The position numbers and the translations under genes are program-made. The notes below the pieces were generated by a model. It was given only the letters and a program-made list of their open reading frames with translations. It did no database searches and had not been told where the DNA came from. Shown here one piece after another: positions 26,340-32,292 of a stretch of DNA of 32,292 nucleotides. Source of the stretch: Lachnospiraceae bacterium (GTDB lineage Bacteria > Bacillota > Clostridia > Lachnospirales > Lachnospiraceae); assembly GCA_022791575.1 (NCBI GenBank), contig JAAVZI010000006.1, positions 1 to 32,292 on the forward strand. Reading direction: 5' to 3'. The stretch's first letter is position 1. Every line of letters begins with the position of its first letter.

Positions 26340-28256
26340 TTATACTTGATATTTGGTATAGTTACCCTTTGTATCCTTTTTCACCGCATACAGCGCCTCA
26401 TCCGCCCGCCCCAGCAGCTCGGCAATCCCAGTTTGGCAGTCCTCGGTCCAGGCATAGCCGGCGGAGGCGCTGATCGTCTGCTCCAACTCATCCGACAGCG
26501 CCACAGGCATCCGCTCCAGCGTTTCGTAAAACACATCCAGATACCGTGCAATCTCCTCCTGGCTTTCACACCCATAAATCATCATACAAAATTCATCCCC
26601 CGAACGCCGGGCATTGAGAAAATGCGCTTGCGGCATTGCATGCATTACCGCCGCAAATCCCTGCAGATACCGGTCCCCGGTATCATGCCCAAAATTGTCA
26701 TTAATCCGCTTAAAATTATCCAAATCCAGCATCACCACTGCACAGACCTGCCCCTTTGGCAGCTTTTGTACCCGCTCCGCGGCCAGTTCCTTAAACGCCC
26801 GAAACTTATACAATCCCGTCAGCCCGTCATGCGTATTTTCAAATTGCATTTTCCGCTTCGCCAGAATATCCTTGCTGACATCCGTAATAACCCCCAACGA
26901 GCCGTGCGGCGATTTCGACATATGAATGCGGACAAATTTCTGCTCACTGATCTGGTAAATATTGTCCTCCCCGTCCAATGGATGGACAGTCAGATTACGG
27001 ATATACTGTTCAAATAAAGCCGTATTCTGATAAAGCTCCTCCGCCAGAGCGTCAGAAATCTCCAACAGTTCGCGCAGTCCAGATGTAACAAACAAATGTT
27101 CCTGATCATTTTCAAATTCAAAAGCCGCCAATGGCACGCCGCTGTTCTCAATAATCGCAGAAATACGGTCCGAGCTTTGCACAATACTCTTCACCATCGC
27201 ATTAATTCCCTGACTTAATTTCTCAAACTCCGGATTGCCCAGCACCGCCACCGTCGTATCCAGCCTGCCGTTCGTAATTGCCGAAAGATTTTCCAGAATC
27301 TGGTGAATTCCGTCCACTGCTTTACGTTTCACTAGATGATTCAAAAGCAGCAGTACAAGCGCCTCAATCAGCAGCAGATACAACAAAGTGCTGCCTACAT
27401 GATTTAGCAGCTGCTGAGTCAAAACCTCCCTTGGCAGCATGGCGCAAATTAGTATGTTTTCATAAGTCTGCCCCGTTACATACATTTCCTGTCCCTGCGG
27501 CCCTTCCATATAAATTCCCTTACTGCAGTCCGAAAGCCTGGAAAGCTGATAACACGGCTCAGAAAAGTTTTGTTTTATGCCGCCCGAATGTCCAATCACA
27601 TTTCCCGTCTCACAGTCAATCGCAAACAATTCTTCCCCCATATCGGTAGGAAATTTAGAAAAAATATACTCACATGTATTACGAGAACGCGCCTCCAACT
27701 GCCTGGTAGGCTCAAATCCAACCTGAACCACCCCTTTCTGTCCCTTGCGCGCCACGCCTACATACTGCCGGATTTTATTCTCCGCAGCATTCGGCTGCAT
27801 ATCCTGAATCAGATACGCCCCCTCCTCCTCACATTCCAAAAGAGCAAGGAATGGCCGCGTCTGCTCATGTGCCGCCATATCAAACCCCACATACTGCGAG
27901 ACTGAAGCCGAGATAATAATCCCGTTCTCATCAATCACATGCAGTTCGTCCACATTTAAAAGCTTCGCCAGCGCCTGCATTTCCGCAACGCTTTTCGACA
28001 CCTCTTCCTGCCGGTCCATCACATAAGCCGCTGCCTTCGCTCTGGTCAGATAATCTTCATCCAGGTTCTGGTTCATAATCTCCAGCTCAGCCTGATTATT
28101 TTCCAGCGTATGTATCACCTGCTCAATTTTTGTCTCAAAAGACTGAAATTGCTGTGATTCCAGCGTGTGCATGGTATACAGGAAATTAATAACGAAAATC
28201 AGCAAAATTGCCGAGGTAACAATAAAAAATGTATATCTAATAAATATTTTCTGCAT
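26340..28256 (-). CDS. Membrane sensor diguanylate cyclase (GGDEF, SGDEF variant)
   Basis: 638 residues from the ATG at 28256, set by AAGGAG just upstream on the minus strand; the open frame continues into repeat F but that part is not a gene. TM1 (about 8-28), an extracellular Cache-like sensor (30-285), TM2 (286-308), a HAMP-like helix pair, a PAS-like region (365-465), then GGDEF (470-630) with DLDNFKRIND (511-520), and SGDEF (552-556) in place of GGDEF. No RxxD inhibitory site is visible before it. The family makes cyclic di-GMP. Activity with Ser in the first position is plausible but not assured. No phosphodiesterase lies nearby. The gene is richer in G+C than the left part of the window (41 of 60 bases in 26401-26460). 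Confidence 0.85.
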   Translation of the reverse strand: MQKIFIRYTFFIVTSAILLIFVINFLYTMHTLESQQFQSFETKIEQVIHTLENNQAELEIMNQNLDEDYLTRAKAAAYVMDRQEEVSKSVAEMQALAKLLNVDELHVIDENGIIISASVSQYVGFDMAAHEQTRPFLALLECEEEGAYLIQDMQPNAAENKIRQYVGVARKGQKGVVQVGFEPTRQLEARSRNTCEYIFSKFPTDMGEELFAIDCETGNVIGHSGGIKQNFSEPCYQLSRLSDCSKGIYMEGPQGQEMYVTGQTYENILICAMLPREVLTQQLLNHVGSTLLYLLLIEALVLLLLNHLVKRKAVDGIHQILENLSAITNGRLDTTVAVLGNPEFEKLSQGINAMVKSIVQSSDRISAIIENSGVPLAAFEFENDQEHLFVTSGLRELLEISDALAEELYQNTALFEQYIRNLTVHPLDGEDNIYQISEQKFVRIHMSKSPHGSLGVITDVSKDILAKRKMQFENTHDGLTGLYKFRAFKELAAERVQKLPKGQVCAVVMLDLDNFKRINDNFGHDTGDRYLQGFAAVMHAMPQAHFLNARRSGDEFCMMIYGCESQEEIARYLDVFYETLERMPVALSDELEQTISASAGYAWTEDCQTGIAELLGRADEALYAVKKDTKGNYTKYQV

Positions 28257-28291
28257 ATCGTTTCTCCTTGCAAGTGAGCGTGAAAATGGGC

Positions 28292-28423
28292 GGCTGTAGA
28301 ACGGGTGGTAATTGCGACGAGCCTGCGTGGAACCAATCGGAATGGAACTCAAAGACGTTTTTGATTCGTTCCATTCCGATTGGTTCCACGCAAACTCTGG
28401 GCATGAAACGCATAGTCTACAGC
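28292..28423 (+). repeat. Hairpin repeat, copy F (forward, different arms)
   Basis: Arms 28325-28348 and 28368-28391 are 24 bases each and perfectly complementary, but unrelated in sequence to the arms of A-E. The exact family core is at 28348-28368. GCGACGAG lies left of the arm and AACTCTGGGCATGAAA right of it, as in copy B. Outer ends GCTGTAGA and TCTACAGC form a further inverted repeat. The element lies 36 bases upstream of the GGDEF start codon. Confidence 0.88.
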
Positions 28424-28522
28424 TCCAGGTTTTTTGGTGGATAAGAAAAGTTATCTCATGCTGAAAACTGTGTATTATATAAAAGTAAATGTTAGAGCCT
28501 TTATCGCGTAGTATGTAGTCGC

Positions 28523-28580
28523 TATACAGATAGATGGTTTCTGTATATAGTTTACCCAGACTTCGGCAGGGAAATAAGTA
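28523..28580 (+). repeat. Possible decayed hairpin repeat (remnant H)
   Basis: TATACAGA (28523-28530) pairs with TCTGTATA (28540-28547). The following TGTATATAGTTTACCCAGAC and GGCAGGGAAATAAG align with the right arm of copy B (TGTATATATTGCCCAAACTC, GGCATTGAAATAAG). The core is absent. Similarity is moderate. Confidence 0.35.
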
Positions 28581-28676
28581 AATCGCCAAAACTATTTGAT
28601 GAAAATCAAAAAAACACCCATCTCCTAGCTAAAATTAACCGCATTGCCGCCTGCCATACCCATATAAGTACAAAGG

Positions 28677-28808
28677 CTGTTTCGCGTAACTGGATTCCAC
28701 AGTCAGAGCTTGGGAGGAAGCAATCGCAGCGAAGCGAATCAAAAACGTCTTTGAGCTTCGCTGCGATTGCTTCCTCCCAAGCTCGTCGCCTCAGGCAGCC
28801 GTAAACAG
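28677..28808 (-). repeat. Hairpin repeat, copy G (reverse, different arms)
   Basis: Arms 28706-28734 and 28756-28784 are 29 bases each and perfectly complementary. Their sequence is unlike both F and A-E. The exact family core in reverse lies at 28735-28755. CAGTCAGAG precedes and CTCGTCGCC follows, as in the other reverse copies. Outer ends CTGTTT and AAACAG are complementary. Confidence 0.88.
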
Positions 28809-29290
28809 TCCAACCTTCCGCTGCATTTTCTGGTTAATATTCTTTCTTCACATCCAGATGGCAGCAGGTAATCGAAGATCCGCTCAGTCCATGAACGCGG
28901 TATGCCTTGCAGGATGTCTGGCTGATTTTCAGAGGTATGACCCTGAAGAAGGCTGAAGACAGGGTTATGCCAATCTGCAGTTCTGAAAATCTGGGATCAA
29001 TGGTGTCTGGGCATACAATAGAAAAACAACTGTGGGATGTTCGATTACCTGGAGCAATCTCCGCCGGGTAGAAGTGGGTAGTATCGGGTTTTTTGTGGCG
29101 GGCGGATTGGAAGCCGTTGGGGTTTCCCTTCCGGATGCTGCAGATTTATTAATTATACAGTTTTTTGGGGAAAATGGCGGATTTGTTTTTTCGCAAATGC
29201 GGGTTAATTTTCCACATGGGAGTAGAAGAGTGGTGGGTAGCGTCTGTGTGGGGGAGGGAAGCTGGGCGGATTTTTTCGCAAAATCGTTGC
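28809..29290. other. Gene-poor stretch
   Basis: No convincing gene. A minus-strand frame is open from about 29150 down to a TAA at 28836 (about 104 codons) and contains a cysteine-rich end (TSCKAYRV..., ITCCHLDVKKEY), but I find no ATG, GTG or ribosome binding site for it. Another minus-strand frame (28965-29303) starts with ATG inside a terminator and is compositionally odd. This may be a decayed gene or untranslated DNA. Confidence 0.5.
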
Positions 29291-29326
29291 AGAAAAGGCG
29301 CATAAGTTTACTTATGCGCCTTTTCT
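29291..29326. terminator. Strong bidirectional terminator
   Basis: AGAAAAGGCGCATAAG (29291-29306) and CTTATGCGCCTTTTCT (29311-29326) are perfectly complementary over 16 bases with a 4-base loop TTTA. On the minus strand it lies 3 bases after the end of the Rpn-like fragment. Confidence 0.9.
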
Positions 29327-29329
29327 ATT

Positions 29330-29677
29330 CTACTCTGATTTTAAAGATTTATTCAAGCCATTTAAACTGTCCATTTGCGTAAGAGTTATTATGGCTAGCG
29401 GTTGACAGAAAGCAATGTTCAAACCTGCGCTAATGCTGCTGCAGCGTTCACAGCGGATATAAGACTTTAAAATTTCTTCTTCATCAAATAAACGCATCAT
29501 AATTGACACAACCTCCTTTTCCTGGTTTTCGAGATATTCCGTTAATATGTTTTGTTCCTTACAGATTCGGATGGCTTCCGTCACTGTTTTACGTCTTCGG
29601 CCATGGAGAACATCCGCATTGGGATGGTTTCTATGAATCTCTGCGTATTCGCAGTTATGGGGGCCGTGGATTTGCAA
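29330..29677 (-). pseudogene. Rpn-like (PD-(D/E)XK) family protein, broken C-terminal fragment
   Basis: The minus-strand frame of 115 codons contains a block of about 45 residues (KTVTEAIRICKEQNILTEYL, then EKEVVSIMMRLFDEEEILKSYI) that resembles the C-terminal part of Rpn recombination-promoting nuclease / transposase-like proteins of Lachnospiraceae. The nuclease domain that should precede it is missing. The sequence before (HGPHNCEYAEIHRNHPNADV) and after (from about CSSISAGLN) does not continue the family pattern. It therefore looks like a gene remnant, although it sits between a promoter (29778) and a terminator (29291) and could still be expressed. The family assignment is from memory of the motif. 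Confidence 0.5.
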
Positions 29678-29705
29678 ACAGCCTGTTTTGATTTGTTTCA
29701 GAAAA

Positions 29706-29726
29706 GAGAGTGCAGAACGTACTCTC
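29706..29726 (-). terminator. Short hairpin with T-run, likely terminator of the kinase operon
   Basis: On the minus strand GAGAGT (29726-29721 as complement of ACTCTC) pairs with ACTCTC (29711-29706) and is followed by TTTTC. It lies about 105 bases after the kinase stop and about 50 bases after the promoter at 29778, so it could end the two-component operon or a very short transcript. Confidence 0.5.
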
Positions 29727-29777
29727 GAATGGACTATGTGTGCGGAAAAAGCAGAATAAAGGGATATGAGATCTTTT

Positions 29778-29806
29778 ATTATACAGAATTTGCGGCAGAT
29801 TTACAA
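29778..29806 (-). promoter_or_regulatory. Promoter pointing away from the kinase gene
   Basis: On the minus strand TTGTAA (29806-29801), a 17-base spacer and a perfect TATAAT (29783-29778) with a TG just before it. It lies in the 154-base gap after the kinase stop codon. The nearest downstream items are the hairpin at 29706 and the Rpn-like fragment. Confidence 0.6.
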
Positions 29807-29831
29807 CCGTTATTCTATGAATTTTTTTGTG

Positions 29832-31157
29832 TTAAAATTTTGCAAAGAGCGTAATGGAGAAAACCCCTTCTTCACAGCGGCAGCCGACGGTGCCGCGGAT
29901 CTTATTAGAGAAAGCCCAAATGCTCTGCATGCCCAGGCCGTGGTTTTTGCCCCGCTGGCTTTTGGGTAGCCCGGTGGAGGGGTTAATGGAAATGGTCTCT
30001 TTGCAGGGGTTTTGCAGGTGCAGAAGCAGATGGCTGTCGTCGCAGTGAATCTGCAGGCTGACTAGTCTTTGTTCCGCCTCATAGTTCCTCACGCATTCCA
30101 GTGCATTTTCCAGTAAATTTGCAGTGACTGCGGTCAGTTCATACTCATTGACCGGCAGTTCTTTAGGGACGCTGGCGCCAATCTGCAGGTCAATGGCCAG
30201 GGTTTCGGCTCGTTTGGCTGTCTTGGACAGCAGGGTGTTGAGCAAAAGATTTTCACAGAAGCGCTGCACCTGGTTGGCGTTCGCCGCATCGTGGATATGG
30301 CTGGCGATTTGACGAATTTTCTCATATTCCTTATCCGCTAGGAGGGCATGAATCATACCGGAATAATGCCGGATGTCGTGGCGCAGGATCTTTAGGTTCT
30401 GTTCGGACTGCTGAATCAGGTCATACTGGTCCTCCAGCCCCTTGATATAAGACTCAAACAGCACATTTTTCCAATAGATATCCGTCTTGTTGATTTCGCC
30501 TTCCACATAGCGCAGCACAACAATATAAGAGACAAACATTGTAATTAGAAAAAAGAGGATACCAGGGATATTTTCGGGAATTTTATCCAATGTATTGGGA
30601 AAATAGGCAATAAAAGTAAAGGTGCAGTAAAAAAAGGTCGGAATCAGGCATAATTCCCACCAGTTTTGCGTCGAACGCGGCTCAGAGCGGTTCTGCCAGC
30701 TGAAAGCCGGCGTGCTGGCAGTCTGTGCAAGCCAGATGTCCCGGATTCGGAAATATAGAATCAGTAAAATACCGCTATGAACGAGAAATGCACCGGCTAG
30801 AGATAAGAATGTATGTTCGGTGTAGAAATAGAGAATCGTAGCCACTGTAGCGCCGGCAATTACATAATTGGAGGCGCTGAGCCCCATAAATAACACTCTG
30901 CTGTTCCTGTGTGCGGAAATCAAAATTCCTGTCCCCTGTGTGATTAAGATCTGGACGATTGTTATAAGCACATAGCACAGCCAGCTGTCAGGAAATAGCT
31001 CTAGCTTCACAATGTCCGTCAGGGTAATGAGAAAAAAGGAGAGCACGCAGATTCCCGCAGTCGTGCGCTCCCGGTAACGGTGTGTATTAAATAAGAACAA
31101 AAAGAGCATTAAAAAAATATGGCTCATCATATACGAAATCGTTTTAAATTCTTCCAT
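29832..31157 (-). CDS. AgrC-like sensor histidine kinase (GHKL)
   Basis: 441 residues. About six transmembrane helices occupy residues 8-220. The cytosolic part has an H-box LRHDIRHYSG with the phosphorylated His260, an N-box NLLENALE (347-354) and a G-box GLGM (407-410), an arrangement of the peptide-sensing HPK10 (AgrC, ComD) kinases. It would sense an extracellular signal, often a peptide, and phosphorylate the regulator encoded upstream; no peptide precursor gene is visible in this window. It starts 2 bases after the regulator stop codon. Confidence 0.93.
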   Translation of the reverse strand: MEEFKTISYMMSHIFLMLFLFLFNTHRYRERTTAGICVLSFFLITLTDIVKLELFPDSWLCYVLITIVQILITQGTGILISAHRNSRVLFMGLSASNYVIAGATVATILYFYTEHTFLSLAGAFLVHSGILLILYFRIRDIWLAQTASTPAFSWQNRSEPRSTQNWWELCLIPTFFYCTFTFIAYFPNTLDKIPENIPGILFFLITMFVSYIVVLRYVEGEINKTDIYWKNVLFESYIKGLEDQYDLIQQSEQNLKILRHDIRHYSGMIHALLADKEYEKIRQIASHIHDAANANQVQRFCENLLLNTLLSKTAKRAETLAIDLQIGASVPKELPVNEYELTAVTANLLENALECVRNYEAEQRLVSLQIHCDDSHLLLHLQNPCKETISINPSTGLPKSQRGKNHGLGMQSIWAFSNKIRGTVGCRCEEGVFSITLFAKF

Positions 31158-31159
31158 GG

Positions 31160-31900
31160 TTACCCCTGCTTGTAAAAATCTGAAATAAAGGAAAGATAGT
31201 TGTCCCGGACGAGCGCCGCTCGTTTCTGGCTGACGGGGACGGCGCTGCCGCTTTCCATAGTCACGCGGTTTCTGGCCAGCTGGCGCACATAATTTAAATT
31301 GATTAAAAAGGATTTATGTACCTGGACAAATTGTACATCGAACACCAGTTCGGATATTTCTTCGTCAAATGATTTTCGGATAAAAATGCTTTTCTCTACA
31401 GCGCCGCCGGCTAAATGGACTTCCAGCGTGCGGGAAGCATTTTCAATATATTCGATTTTCGAATAGGGAATGGACACCAATCCTTCACGGGTTTTTAGCA
31501 GATAAACGGGTTCCTGCCGGGTCCGTGCCTGTGAAAGCGCACAGCGCAGCGCCTCAAACAGCGGCTCTTGGGAGACCGGCTTGAGCAGATAACGCAAGGC
31601 ATGTACGCCGTAGGCGTCCAGCGCAAAATCGTCGGACGTGGTAATATATATAATGGCCGCTTCAGTTCCCAGCCCGCGCAGCTGTCTGCCGATATCAATG
31701 CCCGTCATTGGCTCCATAATCATATCCAGTATATAGATATCTGCCGGCTTGTGTTCCTGAATGTTCCGGGACAGCAGGCAGGCGTCGGAATAGGACTCAA
31801 TTTCAAAAGGTGTGGACGGATAGAGCTCCTGAAAGGCCAGAAGCAGCTGTTCCAGCTTCCGCAGATCCCGTAGACTGTCGTCACAGATTGTGATTTTCAT
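31160..31900 (-). CDS. LytTR family response regulator (AgrA-like)
   Basis: 246 residues. Receiver domain (1-120) with the acidic pair Asp7-Asp8, phospho-acceptor Asp59 in YILDMIM, Thr in YITTSD and Lys107 in YLLKPVS. A LytTR DNA-binding domain follows (about 134-240) with IEYIENASRTLEVH and FVQVHKSFLINLNYV. It binds DNA as a dimer at paired LytTR boxes and activates transcription after phosphorylation by the kinase. AAAGGAAAT precedes the start on the minus strand. It is the first gene of the operon, transcribed from the promoter at 32017-32045. Confidence 0.95.
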   Translation of the reverse strand: MKITICDDSLRDLRKLEQLLLAFQELYPSTPFEIESYSDACLLSRNIQEHKPADIYILDMIMEPMTGIDIGRQLRGLGTEAAIIYITTSDDFALDAYGVHALRYLLKPVSQEPLFEALRCALSQARTRQEPVYLLKTREGLVSIPYSKIEYIENASRTLEVHLAGGAVEKSIFIRKSFDEEISELVFDVQFVQVHKSFLINLNYVRQLARNRVTMESGSAVPVSQKRAALVRDNYLSFISDFYKQG

Positions 31901-32016
31901 AGTATTTCCTTTTCTATTGCTATTGTTGACCGAACCTGCACGGCGATTCCAGGGAAAGGAGACCGGCAGAGCGGTTTTGGTACTATTTTATCAAAGGTGT
32001 CTCATAAACATGCAAT

Positions 32017-32045
32017 AGTCTATCACAATCTTGTGAAAAATGCAA
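32017..32045 (-). promoter_or_regulatory. Promoter of the two-component operon
   Basis: On the minus strand TTGCAT (32045-32040), a 17-base spacer and TAGACT (32022-32017) preceded by TGA, an extended -10. Transcription would start near 32010, giving a leader of about 110 bases before the regulator gene. Confidence 0.6.
32023..32036. promoter_or_regulatory. Palindromic operator inside the promoter spacer
   Basis: TCACAATCTTGTGA at 32023-32036 is a perfect 6-2-6 inverted repeat that lies wholly between the -35 and -10 boxes of the two-component promoter. A dimeric repressor bound here would block RNA polymerase. The binding protein is unknown. Confidence 0.5.
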
Positions 32046-32124
32046 ATGGATTCGGTTGTGTAATTATGTTTTTTGCATTTTTTAAAATGATATATTTGCT
32101 CTTGGCAAAAGCGAAAAGTAATGG

Positions 32125-32153
32125 TTGACAAAACGAAAAGCAGCAGGTACAAT
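32125..32153 (+). promoter_or_regulatory. Strong promoter upstream of a close terminator
   Basis: Perfect TTGACA (32125-32130), a 17-base spacer and TACAAT (32148-32153) on the plus strand. The only thing downstream inside the window is a terminator-like hairpin at 32178. It is divergent from the two-component promoter. Confidence 0.6.
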
Positions 32154-32177
32154 CCCGTCTTTGACAGTTGGTAAAAC

Positions 32178-32223
32178 AAAAAATCGCTGTAAGCCTTATG
32201 ATTACTGGGCTACAGCGATTTTT
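32178..32223. terminator. Terminator or attenuator hairpin
   Basis: AAAAATCGCTGTA and TACAGCGATTTTT are complementary over 13 bases, and the stem extends through GCC/GGC after one bulged A. The loop is about 11 bases and T-runs lie on both strands. It may end a minus-strand gene located right of the window, or a short plus-strand transcript from the promoter at 32125. The last 69 bases of the window (32224-32292) show no gene. Confidence 0.75.
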
Positions 32224-32292
32224 GCCATTGTCACGAACTATAGTAATTTATTCTTTTCCCTTACTTTTTTTCTGAATTGTTCTCATTTTACT

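Noticed and set aside
28257-28589. 111-codon N-terminal extension of the GGDEF gene
   Set aside because: It crosses hairpin repeat F, is not protein-like, and the ATG at 28256 has a good AAGGAG site and begins the transmembrane helix.
28965-29303. Minus-strand ORF of 112 codons
   Set aside because: Its start lies inside the terminator at 29291-29326, no ribosome binding site is seen, and its Pro/Thr/Leu-rich composition looks like chance.
29503-29969. Plus-strand ORFs opposite the Rpn-like fragment and the kinase end
   Set aside because: They mirror minus-strand features and have no ribosome binding sites or family patterns.
31991-32179. Minus-strand ORF of 62 codons upstream of the two-component operon, considered as a signal peptide precursor
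   Set aside because: It overlaps the predicted promoter and operator of the operon, has no ribosome binding site and lacks AgrD-like features.

Overview
The window reads as a chromosomal segment of a low-to-mid GC, spore-forming Clostridia, most likely a Lachnospiraceae gut bacterium (Blautia-like; this is inferred from gene order and protein style, not from a marker gene). Supporting signs are a gerW/ytfJ sporulation gene, the rpmB | asp23-like (yloU) - fakA (yloV) - recG order shared with Bacillota, a mutS-mutL-miaA-PLP lyase operon with a MutL that carries the endonuclease motif, and a peptide-type (AgrC/AgrA-like) two-component pair.

Layout. 1-180: 5' end of a group IIC intron (minus strand, running off the left edge) inserted beside a terminator hairpin. 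198-2190: small operon of an unknown protein, a DUF2953 protein, GerW and a tiny membrane protein. 2200-2478: rpmB on the minus strand, divergent from 2533-6815 (Asp23-like, FakA, RecG). 6915-8464: membrane-anchored polysaccharide deacetylase. 8513-17260: SulP anion transporter, then mutS, mutL, miaA and a methionine gamma-lyase-family gene, tightly packed. 17296-20346: two tandem paralogous single-pass membrane proteins of unknown function with six conserved cysteines. 20384-22735: polar amino-acid ABC transporter (binding protein, permease, ATPase). 23228-26249: galM and topB. 26340-28256: minus-strand GGDEF sensor protein. 28257-29330: a gene-poor stretch. 29330-32045: a truncated Rpn-like fragment, then the sensor kinase / LytTR regulator operon on the minus strand, with a promoter at 32017-32045. 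32125-32223: a promoter and a terminator 25 bases apart.

The most unusual content lies in three intergenic gaps (18609-19108, 22750-23196, 28292-28808). They hold at least six recognisable copies, plus remnants, of a hairpin repeat of about 130-190 bases. A 21-base core (starting CTCAAAGACG) sits at the tip and GGCGACGAG-like and CTCTG boxes sit at the base. The arms between them differ completely between some copies, yet each copy's two arms stay complementary (24/24 and 29/29 in two copies). Two copies carry an extra nested hairpin in the loop. In every gap forward copies lie on the left and reverse copies on the right. I do not recognise the family. It behaves like a structure-selected mobile or regulatory element and is the best candidate for something undescribed.

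All family names come from reading motifs by eye. No database search, folding calculation or expression data was available.
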